From positions 1 to 64,000 of the forward strand of contig JAULBX010025386.1 of assembly GCA_032358255.1 (NCBI GenBank): 64,000 nt of DNA, in the 5' to 3' direction. Below are positions 10,434 to 21,800 of this stretch, piece after piece. The notes below the pieces were generated by a model. It was not told the DNA's origin. It made no database searches and saw only the letters and a program-made list of their open reading frames with translations. The stretch is from Heterotrichella gracilis (taxonomy: Eukaryota > Sar > Xanthophyceae > Tribonematales > Xanthonemataceae). Position 1 is the stretch's first letter, and the number at the start of each line of letters is the position of its first letter. The position numbers and the translations under genes were made by a program.

Positions 10434-11900
10434 CGTGGGTGGGCTGGTGGGTGCCTTGAGTTGACTGGGTGGGAACGGTGTGTGCGATATGGATAGCCCC
10501 AGGTTCGATGTCTGTGGGTTTGAAACGCCGACACTGGTGCAGACGCAGATAGATGGTTTGGAGAAGAAGGTTCGATGGGGTGGTATGCGATATTTTTGTT
10601 CGGTGATATTCTGTGGCATAGGAGGGTCTGGACCCAACCACAAGGGAGCAGGCTGGTGACGCCGCGTGGAGGCCAGCTAAATTCGACAATTAATTAATTT
10701 AAATTAACTTAATTTAATTGATTTTTACTCTCAATAAAAATATCGAGAGTATTTGTAGTTTGAATACTTCATCTTCTCAATACCTCCAATGTTAAAGGAG
10801 AGTGCATTCACTCTGTTGCATTGGACAGGCTTAGTAAAACACGTAACATGTAACACATGAGGTTCCATGGGATGGGGATGCACTGTTTTGGAGGTCGAGT
10901 TACCAAAGTGTCCGCCTGTTACGCGCCAATGCTGAAACACAGACACGTCGCGCAGCACCCATTACTGTGGCTTATTATTTGTACTGCAGCTTGGAAAACC
11001 CTGAAATTTATACCCGGCCTTGTCAGGGCAATACTATGCCCTTTCATAACAAAAGGCTACCGCCCTCGAGAAGCTTCCAATAAATGCAAGTGCGATTCAA
11101 TGCCATGCCGTTGCGCAGTTACTGTAAAGCCGCAAACTAGCATGGGCAATCAGTATTACCACCCCAAGCTGCACGATAGCTGTACCAGTCTCAGGCTCTG
11201 TGCTACAGACAGTCTGGAGCTCTGTCACAGTGACCTCAGCTTGAAAACGAAACAGATGGGCTCAAACCTACCCCGTACATGGATGCTTCCATCCAAAACA
11301 AACATACATATCAATACACTCCGTCAGTACAACCCGTGCTGCTTGGCAAGCCCATTGCAAAGCCCCGGCGCTCAGTTCTGCATCGATGCACTGTATCGAT
11401 GTACAATAGCTCCGATCGGCAAGATTACTGCACGCCCCAACACTCAAATTCTGCAAGGATATACCAAAGCTGTTTGGCAACCCTACGGTAAAGCTCTCAA
11501 TTTCACGCCGAGGATACCCAAATCCGCATGGGTATACCAGCGCTCTTTGCAGGCCTGCTGTCCAGCCCAGCGTTCAGTTCTGCAAGGAAGCCAGCGCCTC
11601 CGACCAATCTGCTGGCGGCGCCCCCGGTCCCTCGCCAATAGCCTGCGAGTATGGTCACCACATGAGCGAGCGTGGGCAGCACCTGGCATCCCATGATGTG
11701 GCCAAACAAATAGAGAAAGAAACAACCAAAATCGGATGCAATTTTGCAGGTTTGTCAACCAGTGAGATGTACCGAATGACTCCAAGGTTCTAATCTGAAA
11801 TGGTGTATTTGTCAATTTTGGCTTTTTTTTGCGTCACCAGTTCCCGGCATTGATGTCTCCTTACTTTCTTTTGCAATTTCGCGTATGCGAATCTTTATTT
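10434..11900. other. Intergenic region with AT-rich hairpin and decayed repeats
   Basis: The stretch is upstream of the DUF1517-like gene (-) and downstream of the Rossmann gene (-). It holds an AT-rich block (10683-10745) with inverted arms TACTCTC / GAGAGTA at 10726-10751. It also holds several loosely related segments of the type CRGCGYTCAGTTCTGCA (11367, 11570) and CAACACTCAAATTCTGCAAGG (11439), probably an old tandem repeat. An 840-base open frame at 10857-11696 (+) has no recognisable domain and spans this repeat-like sequence. I do not call it a gene. Confidence 0.4.
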
Positions 11901-14224
11901 TTAATTTTCTGGATTACTTGGTGTGGTGCGTACCGTGAATGTTAGCCCCTGCTCGGGCGGGCTCTGCAGGCTGCCCACCAGCACCTTGGCAAGGTCCTCG
12001 CGGCTGCACACAAGAGGGCGGATTTTAGGGTTTAAGGTTTACAAGTCAGAGCGTAAGCTGTATGCGAAACAGGCTGCCCAGAAGCACCTTGGCAAGGTCC
12101 TCGCGGCTGCACACAAAAGGGATTTAGGGTCAGGGTTTCACATTCAGGGTTTCATAAGTAGGGTCTATGGTCAAGCAGGGTGCTGCACCCCTCCCCTCAT
12201 GCTCTCATCCAAACCCCCCCAGGTCCTGCCCCTTAGTGCAATCTCCCACCCCGACCACGCCCAAACCCTGCCTCGTCACTTAACCCCTCCCCCATCCCTC
12301 CCCTCCTTTGCACATACACCCCTTCTCCCACCTGATGCTCCCCCCAGCGCCCCCTTGCAGGCTCAGCTTGAGCTGTGACAGGCCTCCAGGCACATCCTGG
12401 ATCTTGCCCGCGCGCACAATGGTGTGGGGGATGCCCGCCGCCTGCACCGCCTGCTCCCGTGAGGGGTCCCGCAGCACCGCCACCTCGGCATCGAACAAGC
12501 CGGCCAATGAAAACCCGGCAGGTTTTGCCACCTCTGCAGGCAAGGGGAGCACGGTTTCGTATCTGCCTTTAGTCCTATCGATATCAAACGCAGCATGGTT
12601 TTTGCATGTTGCTCGGCACCGCCAGCATGGAGTGTGATGTGTGGTCGGTGCGCCATGGCTGGGGTAGGCATCGCATGGCACGGCGAGGCAGGCGCATGTG
12701 GTGGTTGTATTGGCATGGGCCACCATCTGATAGAAGCAAGCAGACCTGAGGCCCTCCAGCCAACGGCAAAACCCTGCAAGCTGGACTGTCACCCAAAAAC
12801 CCTACACCCGCATGGCATCCCCGCCCCATCTCAGCCCCCTCGCGTAGGGATAGCAGCACCACATGGGGCACCTAACTGGAATATAGGGTTTAAGGTTTAC
12901 CCTACATTGTACACTCTGAACCCTAAATTGTAATTTCTGAACCCTCACCTGCAGAGGACAGCAGCACCACATGGGGCACCTTTCTTGATTTACCCTACGT
13001 TATAAACACTAAACCCTAAAACGACCCTCACCTGCAGAGGACAGCAGCACCACATGGGGCACCTTACAGGCCTTGGCCAGCGGGACCACCTCCCCGAGCT
13101 TGCCTGTGCAGATCACTGCCTTGGCCCTCTTCAGTGCCTTGGCCATCGCCTTGGAGTTGAACACATCGCCCTGGATGGGGGTCACGTACTTGCCAAAGGC
13201 GGTTTTTGCTGCCACTGCGTCCCGTGCCAGTGCCACCACGTTCGCCCTGCAGAATGGGCAAGGGTTTATGGTAGGGTTACGCTAACGTTGTCTCTTGCGC
13301 CAGCGGTACCACAATGTCTTTGTGAAGAACGTAAGGGTTTGGGTAGGGTTTGGCCGGCGTAGATAGGGCTTTGGGTGGGCGGCATTGGGTGTGCCACATG
13401 ATCACGGGCAGGTCTAGATTAAGAGTTCCAGATTGGTAGTGCATGGCGGATTGTGGCAAGGCTTTTAAGCATTAGGCTTAGCCCAATCCTCTTTTGCTAC
13501 CCACGCGGCAGCGTGCGGTGTACGGCAATTATAGCACATCCACTGCACCCAGGTGACCCAATCCCCCCACAACACGCCTCCCTTCAACGAAATGCACACC
13601 TTGCCAGGATGAGTTGCAGCACCACTTGTTGCCCCATCTCACTGTCAGCATCGGTCACCAGGACCGCATCCCGGGGACCCAGGTCTTCTTCCTCGTTTTC
13701 TGACTCTGGGTCTGGGTCCCCACCGTCCCTGGGCAGCCTGTCGCCCTCCCCGTACCACTTCCGCAGCTTTGGACCGGCTGAAAGGCAGGGAACAGCAGCG
13801 CATTGTCAGGATGGCTGAATTCTGTCTAAACAGTTGGGCAGGCCATTTTGATTTGGGCACAACTTGCGGAACACGTAGTTTCTCTCTGTCGTATGCTGAA
13901 TTTCGACTGATATAATTCGTTATCTAAGCCGTGTGTCACTTGCGTGACCAAGATAACCGTGATCAGTGTGACTGTGCAATGTGACTATGCATGCATATCT
14001 CGTAATGCATGCATATGCCACACCCACCCACCTGTGATGTAGTCCAGCAGCTCGTCGCCAAAGTTGCCAATGCCCAACCGAGTGACGACGCTGCCTTCAT
14101 TTGGATGGGATCCTTCTACCCGCCATGACGCGGCGTTACAAACTACCCGCGTTCGGGCACACGGCGAGGTGTGTAGCCAGGGCAGTGAGCTGTTAGGCCG
14201 GGAACCTGTGATACCAGCCCGCAT
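11901..14224 (-). CDS. Chloroplast-type NAD(P)-binding Rossmann-fold protein (atypical SDR)
   Basis: Five exons: 14224-14032, 13777-13600, 13246-13032, 12533-12332 and 12003-11901 (TAA), phases closing to 296 aa. Residues 1-50 read as a transit peptide (TSPCARTRVVCNAA). After LLDYITAGPKLRKWYGEGD and an acidic linker, the Rossmann core begins at about 101 (AVLVTDADSEMGQQVVLQLI). The usual GxxGxxG loop is replaced by TDADSEMG, as in some plant atypical SDRs. Further blocks are NVVALARD, GDVFNSKAMAKALKRAKAVI, PHVVLLSSA, IPHTIVRAGKIQDVPGG and SREDLAKVLVGSL, all in normal order for the NAD(P)-binding/NmrA-like plant family. Substrate is unknown. The final exon reads through a possible donor (ACG|GTACGC at about 11934), so a small extra exon is conceivable. 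Exons 3 and 5 both have edge duplications in adjacent introns. Confidence 0.8.
11970..12113 (-). repeat. Duplicated acceptor of Rossmann gene exon 5 (period about 102 bp)
   Basis: The exon edge and its TGTGTGCAG acceptor occur at 11970-12015 (used, full exon) and again at 12072-12118 with only a few changes. Both copies are followed by TTTAGGG-like intronic sequence. Splicing to the outer copy would read through degenerate intron sequence. Confidence 0.85.
12845..13064 (-). repeat. Duplicated donor edge of Rossmann gene exon 3
   Basis: The last ~30 nt of exon 3 with its GTGAGGGT-type donor (true copy about 13024-13064) recur at 12941-12980 almost unchanged, and in a poorer form at 12849-12873. 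CTAAACCCT and GAACCCTAAA motifs are interleaved. The unit is about 83 bp. Confidence 0.85.
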
Positions 14225-14865
14225 TGCAGGCACTAGCACGTGAGTTCTACCAGAACCTCTTCTAGAAACCAGGTCACGGGGTTGAAGACCAAGGATTGCG
14301 CTTATTCGGGGTGGCTTGAAAAAACGAGCTGGAGGTGTAGGGTACGGGACTAGGTCTCTAGAGGGAGAGTAGTACTTTGCCCACGCAATGCACCATACGT
14401 TGCAAGGTTGCTGAGATCGATGCTCAGGCTACAGGCTTTTGCTCAACCTTTGAAAGCACGTCATTCTTCAATCTGATGCAAAATCTACGTTATTGTAGCT
14501 AGAATAGTCCCCCTGGTTATTTTCACTAGCAATTGATCAATCGCTGCTTAGTTTATGTTTGCACCCTTTTATTTCTGTTGTCATTAAAAGAGGTTAAGCA
14601 AGCCACCAGTATATTGAATGTGTACAAAGAGCACAACTTTTATTGCCATGGCGTCAATGGTGTCAATGGATCAATGGTACCATGCGTTGAACCACTGGAA
14701 CCCTCAAGCCCCGATGCCCTTATCAACCTGCCATATAAGGACCCCTTGACAGCTGTCAATTTTTTTACAAGGCCTAGGAAATTTCAAAGCAAAGAATAAG
14801 AGCTCTCCTCTGCCACCACCACAGCCTCCCCGTCGCCATACATCCCCCCCACACATACACCACCA
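14225..14865. other. Intergenic
   Basis: Upstream of the Rossmann gene (-) and downstream of the metallophosphoesterase gene (-). Local AT-rich text and a short repeat GTCAATGGTGTCAATGGATCAATGG (about 14653-14677, written here in overlapping parts) are present. No gene was recognised. Confidence 0.4.
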
Positions 14866-17800
14866 TCACATCTCCCCCAGTGCCACCTTCCCCCCGGCTG
14901 CCACCGCCGCAGCCGCAGCCGCTTTCCTCCCCCTCCTCAGCCGCTTCTCATACACCTGGGCCACCCAGGGGGCCGGCTGCACATTGGCTGGATCCCGAGG
15001 ACCCTGGCGGTAGTATTCGCTCCAATGCGAGTGCAGGGCCCCCGGCATTTGGCCGTGTGCAAGGGGGGTGAGGTCGAGGGAGAAGGCGGGCTCGGTGAGG
15101 GGGAAGGGGAGGGTGCCGGCGGTGGCTGCTGGGGGCAGTAGGTCTGCGGGTGTGGAAGTGAGGGGGTTGGATCCAGGCCATTGTGGTGGGATGGGGATTA
15201 TGCAATGATGGCATTACACACAGATGGAGTGATGCACATGCATTTTGGGGGTCCCAAAATCCCAAACCCTCATCAGCACACATGCGCACTATTGGATCCT
15301 CAAATCATGCAATCTGGGTAAGGATGCCAGTGATGGGACCCACATTACATTCACATAGATTGCCACACCATCTCATCCTTGCAGTTACACCAACAATTTC
15401 CCAATATTTCCATGCAGATGCACCAGTCTTTTGCCGGGAGTTTTACCAGGCCCCACCTTGTGCGCCCACCCGCATCTGATACACCAGCAGCGGAAGCCAG
15501 GCGCCCCCGCCCGAATGGCTGGCGTGGTTCTGGGGGTGGTGAGGGTGGTTGTGGAAGGAGAGTGACTTGAACCGCCGCCGCCGCTCGCTGGGGTAGCATA
15601 GGGGGGGCTGGATGTAGCGCACACCTAGGAGGAAAGGGGGGGCATTGGGGCAGGGGTAGAGAAAGGGGGTGGGGTGGATTGCCAGGTAAGAAGATATAAA
15701 CCAGGATTACATATATGATATGTAACCCAGGAATGTTCCTGGTTTATATATTGACACCCCTGATAGGGGACTTGGGGATGTGTGGGGGGGAAGGGCATGA
15801 ATTGCTATGCTTATGCAGCCATTGGGTGGCAATGTGTTTTTGGTCCCAGCGTCGCCGCCTTGCATATGGACATGAGTCATTCCGTAAGGACTCACAGCGC
15901 TGATAAGGCAAGCAAGGCAGATTCCCATCAAGCGAGCAGGTGTTGTCCAAAGCATTCGTACCGTCAATGGTGGAGTCCCATGAGAAATGGGTGTGGCCAA
16001 AAATGTGCACATGTGGTTTCAGGGCGCCCAGCCTGCGCGCTAGGAAGTCCGACCCAGCCGCCTTGGCAAGGTTGGGGTAATACAGGAACCTCTTCTCGGG
16101 GAGCAGAGCCTGTGGAGCACCCATTGCACATCAGTATTGACACACATAAGATTTGCTGTAATAGCATTGCCAAGTCAGCATATCTTGCTTAAGCGCTGCT
16201 AAGCAGGGCGCATTTATAGAGAGCAAAATATCCAACAGCTCCGCTTAAGCGTTATGGTCAGCATTGCCAGATCACCATCCACTTCAAGTTGCGAGCCTTC
16301 CAGCATTGTACAACAGTAGTCACCCTTGCGCAGTATGCGCCCCTCAGCTGGCCATGTACTGATGCTGACCAAGCAAAATATCGAGATCCCATGCATAGCT
16401 TTAGTACACAGCCCCTGTAAACCCACCTGCAAGGGAAGGAAGTGGGAGAACGAAACCACGTCACAGCCAGCTGTCTGCTCCTGTGATGGCAGGTGCGTGT
16501 TGAGGGAGTCAAACCACTGCGCAAGGCCCTCACCGCCTGCCTCATCATGGCCTGAAACAACAAACAATTTCTCATACGTCATACACCTAAAAAAAGTAAA
16601 CAGTATTTGCCTCGTTATGATTTCACGCTGGGCACAGAAAAAAAAGGACATAAAGACAGCAACAAGTCACAACAGCGCCTATGATGTATGGTTAGCAGAC
16701 ATCCCGGGTTCATACACCCATTACAAACATATGTGTTGGTAGCCCTGTTTCTTACCTGGAATCAGATCCGGCCACTCGCACGCCCCATAGTCAGAAATTG
16801 CATATTTTGGAATCCCCACGATATCTGGCTCCCTATCCCAGCTCTGGTGGTGCCAGGACAGCAGGGGCACGATCCACAGGGGGCCAATGCGCTGGGGATG
16901 GGTGTGCACGCCCAGCTCGGTGCACAGCTGGTTGATCAGCACCATTTTCTCGTACGAATTGGCTGCCCCGCCATTCCTGCAGCATCAGCAACGATTGAAT
17001 ATGCCCTCAGGAATTATCTAACTATTCGTACCGTATATGATTTAATATATTTATTAGGGAAAAGCAGTATGATTTTGAGCAGGAGAATATTAGCAGGTCC
17101 TGGTGAGCTTTAGGAGCCGCATCTCAAGAAGTGTTGAGTACATGCGCATGCTTGGGGTTGAACCCAAGCCCCACGCACCTGACATGATTGGTGCCCCGCA
17201 CCCACAGCTCGTGGTTTCCCGGCACGAAGAAAACCCTAGCAAAGGTTTTTGCCAGTATTGTGAGAGCATCCCTTAGTGTTTGGAGGTCATCAGACACATC
17301 GCCCGCCACGATGAGGATATCATGCCTGTGGAATGGTAATTGCACCATTTCAATTTGATGACAACGTCACCATTCCACGCCTGCTGTAGATTTGAGCGGA
17401 TGTTGCAAGCATTCTGAGGAGCATTCAATCAAGTAGGGGGTGTTGATTGCTTCACTAGGTTTTTACACAATATTGCGTAGCCTGGTGTATACGTACGATG
17501 GGAAAGGGTGTGTACTGAGCTGCCTACAAAGCCAGGCGGGGAAACCCTGCCGCAAAACCCTTGCAGGAAACCCTAGCATCAAAACCCTACCTGAAGTCAT
17601 ATTGCTGCAGGTGCTCCACCCAGTGCAGGTTTTCTGGATAGTCAACGTGCACGTCGCTCACAGCAAACACACGCACAAGTTGCTGGCCTGTGGCACAGTC
17701 CCCAGTGACATTTGTCTGGTCCCCGCTGCTGGTGCTCAGGTCCTCACTGGCATTGCGCTGGTCCCCGCCGGTATTTGATTGGCCCCCCTCACTGCTGGTT

Positions 17801-18123
17801 TTCTGGTCCCCACTAGCATCGTGCTGGTCCCCACTGCTCGTGTCCAAGTCCCCACCACTGGCGGGTGGCTGTTGTTGGCTGGTGGTGTGTGAAAGGGGTG
17901 TGGTGGTGCTGCCCGGGTGGGCAGCACTGCCTGCTATTGAGCACATGTAATTCTTGTGTGGTACGCAACGCTTGCCATGGCCAGTGGCGGTTGCCAGGAA
18001 GTGCTTTGGGCTCCAAGTGTTGGTGTGGAGCGAGGTATTTGGAGGGAGTGCCTTGCAGGTTGGGGCTGCCGGTTGGAAGTGGGCTGCTAGAGGTGTCGGA
18101 GTATATGCTATGGGTTTGTACAT
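14866..18123 (-). CDS. Calcineurin-like metallophosphoesterase
   Basis: Seven exons: 18123-17591, 17325-17179, 16976-16756, 16551-16427, 16109-15962, 15624-15457 and 15143-14866 (TGA), closing to 539 aa. Metal-binding motifs of the metallophosphatase fold are all present in order: SDVHVDYPEN (Asp157, His159), VAGDVSDD (Asp187), PGNHELW (Asn215, His216), a SHFLP histidine near 335, and FGHTHF (His381, His383). It should be an active two-metal phosphohydrolase, but the substrate is unknown. Exon 1 adds about 145 residues: a basic/hydrophobic start that could target an organelle, then Ser/Gly/Asp/Gln-rich low-complexity repeats (SGDQ, GGDQRN). The C-terminus (HSHWSEYYRQGPRDPANVQP) is conserved-looking and ends in a basic Ala-rich tail. 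Start is the first in-frame ATG. Confidence 0.85.
15683..15766. mobile_element. Palindromic MITE-like element in metallophosphoesterase intron
   Basis: Nested inverted repeats: outer arms GATATAAACCAGG / CCTGGTTTATATA (about 15694 and 15737) and an inner pair TTACATAT / ATATGTAA. The right end, read on the minus strand, starts CAGGGGTGTCAATATATAAA, like the ends of the elements at 28889 and 31811. No clear target duplication was found. Confidence 0.5.
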
Positions 18124-18866
18124 CTCACACCAAGGAGACAACTGGCGCCTGGTAGGTGCTGCATGAGAGCTGTTCCAGGCTGCTTCAGACTATTCACTTT
18201 GTTGGTGTGTCAGCTCAATGCACCAATTCCCCCTCCGAGCTGCGAAATCGACGTAAACCTAATATAATGCCGCCAGAAACTCAAGTTTGTATCATGGGTT
18301 TTGCAACCCGGTGCGCAGCTAGTTCGCGGAAGACGCAAGGTTAATTAAGTCATATGCATGCACATGCATCTGCCCGGCACGGAAGATCCAATCCCAAAGT
18401 GGACAACAGACCAGGGCAAAGACTAGTTCGCAAGTTTGTCTGCTCTGGTTTGAGGGTTTATGTAAGTAGGGGGTTCCCTTGACGACGGATATAGATATCA
18501 CCTAGCTTCTAGTTGGGCATTTATTTTTAAAAACAAAAAGTGTTTTTCGCTCTCGCTGCGAAGCTTATTCAAAGCAAGCCCCACCAAAAGAGTGCAAAGG
18601 CCAGCACGTTACTTGTGGCACTGACTCTGTTTTCCTACGAGTCTCTGCATCCAAGGGGTCTGCTATGGTATCTCGAGACGTTGCTCGTCAAGTGCCCTGT
18701 ATGCATGCATTCTAGCATTTCCACGCATGCACACCTTGGTTGAACGGTCTGCCACCCATGGCCTGGAATAGCACCATCCTGTACCTCGTCTGAACACCCT
18801 TTTCCAGTCAGGCGTGTATTCGTTCGCCAGTGGGTCAGTCCAGGCTTCAATCCCAAACATCCAGCG
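18124..18866. promoter_or_regulatory. Divergent upstream region of metallophosphoesterase and ubiquitin hydrolase genes
   Basis: 743 bp lie between the two start codons. An AT-rich patch TTTATTTTTAAAAACAAAAAG is at 18519-18539 and a TGCATGCA run is at 18355-18370 and 18699-18711. Promoter elements cannot be resolved further. Confidence 0.3.
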
Positions 18867-21800
18867 ATGGGGCAATCCACCAGCAAGTTTGAAAAGAACC
18901 TAACGGAGCTGCCCGATGGCGAAAAGTACTTTGGCTTGGAAAACTTTGGCAACACGTGCTACTGCAACAGCGTGCTACAAACGCTCTACTTCTGCAAACC
19001 CTTCCGGGAGAAAGTGCTGCAGTACGCTGCCATGGTGCAGCGAGAGGGCGGGGCCTCTGAAGAAAACCTGCTGACCTGCTTAGCGGAGCTGTTCTTGCAA
19101 GTAAGCCCACCTCGCCTACTCCCTGAACTAACTACTCATCCGTCTTGGCACAATGCCAGCTCGGTGTTCACTACATGTGGTGGGTGGTGTTGGGTGTTGG
19201 CCACCTGCTTACAACAGAGCAGCCTCAGAGCAACGTTTGCAACGCTTGTGTGGGCCTGCAGATACACAACCAAAAGAAGAAGACGGGCATCATCGCCCCC
19301 AAGAAGTTCATCCAGCGCCTCAAGCGGGACAAGGAGTCCTTCAGGAGCTATATGCACCAGGTACTGCACCACCACTGCTTGGCACATTATAATCTTTATG
19401 ATACAGTTTATGGCACATGACCTGTCTCCCTTGTGCATGTCAGGTATCTCGTATCACCACAGGCTTTACCCATCACCCTGACATGTCCCCCAGGGCTGCA
19501 CCGTACTGCGTCGCCCTCACGGGTTTTAAACCCCGAGCTTCCAACCCAGTGATTTGCCCGCACACCCTTCCCACGTGACTCGCCAGCGCCTCTTCACCCA
19601 TCAGAATCATGTGGCCTCCTGGTACTGACCATGCCATCCCACCAACACCCACTGCGACCCCCCAGCCACCCACCCAACTGTTGTTTTTCCACAGGATGCC
19701 CACGAGTTCCTCAACTTCCTCCTGAACCACGTGTCAGAGATACTTGAGCAGGAGACCAAGCGGCGGGAGGGCCCGCAGGCAAACGGGGGCAGCCCCGAGC
19801 CACCGCCCAGGACCTTTGTACAGGTATGTGGTCCATCTGCCCGAGGAATGCGTTGCAAACAATAGAGTGGTGGTTGCAGTGGTATGCCGTGCATCCGCTG
19901 GGCAGTGTGCGGCTGTGCGTCCCCGACATCAGTGCATGTATGGTACACCAGTATTGCAGTTGCATACCCTTGTTAGGGCTTAGGGTTGACAGCGGCACAG
20001 CCCCGCGCCCCTGCCCACAACCTTTGTGCAGGCGCGTTACTCAGCTGCTCCTGCTGTACATGTACACCCGCTGGCAATGTATCCCATGTCGGTGCCGAAG
20101 TAGCATACGCCATCCGTTTGCAAATTTGCACTCACATATCACCAACAGTTTGGCGGGGTTAGGCACCTGGAGCCAACCATGTGGGCCAGGTGAAAGTTGA
20201 GTTTGGATCCCCGTCCCACCTTTATGCAGGAGCTGTTTGAGGGCCGGTACGTGAGCGAGATGCGGTGCCTGCAGTGCGAGTCCACCAGCAGCACCGAGGA
20301 CTCCTTTGTGGACCTGGGCCTGCAGATCGCACACAACTCATCGCTCACCGCATGCCTCAGGAACTTTAGGTGGGGGGGTGACCATGGGTGGGTGGGTGGA
20401 GGGTGGTGGGCGGTTTGACGGGTGGCAGGGGTGGGTGGGCTGGGGGGTATGGGGGGCTGTAAATTGCACAACTCCTTGCTCACAGCATGCCTCAGGAACT
20501 TCAGGTGGGGGAGGTGGATTGGGTAATCGTGGCAAGGGTGCAGTGGAGTGTGGCTGGGAGGGGTGCCATGGAATGGGTTGAGGATGTAGGGGGTTTGCAA
20601 TAATGTACACAATGTAGCGCTCATGACGCGCCAAGGTCATGTGGGGGTTGGATCTGGGGGGAGGGGGGTGTAAGAGGGGTTTAGGGATTAGGGTTAAGGA
20701 CGAGGGGCAGAGAGAGAGGGCTGCGTGGCGCTGACACCTCACCAATCACATCATTGCTGTTGGGCTTGACCATAACGCCCACTTTTCCCACCCAAAACGC
20801 CCCACCAATCTGCTGCCCAGTCTCAAACCCTAACCAAAACCCTTGGCTGCAGCTCCACCGAGATGGTCCCGAGTGTCAAACCCTAAATCCAAACCCTTGG
20901 TTGCAGCTCCACCGAGATGGTCCCCAGTGTCAAACCCTAACCAAAACCCTTGGCTGCAGCTCCACCGAGATGGTCCCCAGTGTCAAACCCTAAATCCAAA
21001 CCCTTGGTTGCAGCTCCACCGAGATGGTCCCCAGTGTCAAACCCTAACCAAAACCCTTGGCTGCAGCTCCACCGAGATGCTTCACGGCGACAACAAGTTC
21101 CTGTGCGAGCGGTGCGGGTGCCTGCAGGAGGCGCAGAAGCGCATACGGCTCAAGCAGCTGCCACCCGTGCTGTGCCTGCACCTCAAGAGGATGGTGTACG
21201 CGGAGGGGAGGTGAGAGGGGGGACGGAAAGGGGATGGGGTGGAAGGGTGGGTGGGGGTTGAATGGGGATGGTTTGGGTGGAGGGAGGTGGTGATGGTGGT
21301 GGAGGGGGGGGGGCATGTGGCTGCAGCACTAGCGACAGTATAGGCAGGAGACATGAGAAGGAGCAAAGTGCAGGGCAAATCCATGATGTAAAGCATATCA
21401 CAAAAACCGCCTTGGTGGATAAGGCGCATGCTTTGCAACCCTCATCCACTGGAAGTTATAGCAGTGAGCAGTCTCAATCCCAAATCCTTCACCCTAACCT
21501 GCTCCTTCATTTTGCAGGCTGCGCAAGCTGATGTACCGCGTGGTGTTCCCCTTTGAGCTCAAGCTGAGCAACACTGTGGAGGCAGGGGCGGACGCCAAGG
21601 CATGCTACAAGCTGTTTGCGGTGGTGGTGCACGTGGGGTCGGGGCCAAACCACGGTAAGATAATCATGGTGCACGTGAACGTGGAGTTGGTGGCGTGGCG
21701 GGATACATGAAGAGCAGGGGCCAAACCACGGCATGGGTAACCACATGGGGTAGTTGCTGTTTGGGTTGGGGGCCAAACCCTGTGAGGGAAGACAGGGTGT

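Noticed and set aside
10857-11696. 279-codon open frame on the plus strand
   Set aside because: No recognisable domain, odd composition rich in Cys and Pro, and it spans loosely repeated non-coding sequence between two minus-strand genes. Expression data could overturn this.
14225-14239. GTG at 14239 as an upstream start of the Rossmann protein
   Set aside because: Nuclear genes start at ATG. The first ATG in frame is at 14224 and leaves a sensible transit peptide.
15457-15470. Donor at 15470 for metallophosphoesterase exon 6
   Set aside because: It would put exon 7 out of frame. The donor after 15457 closes phase and continues the conserved C-terminus.
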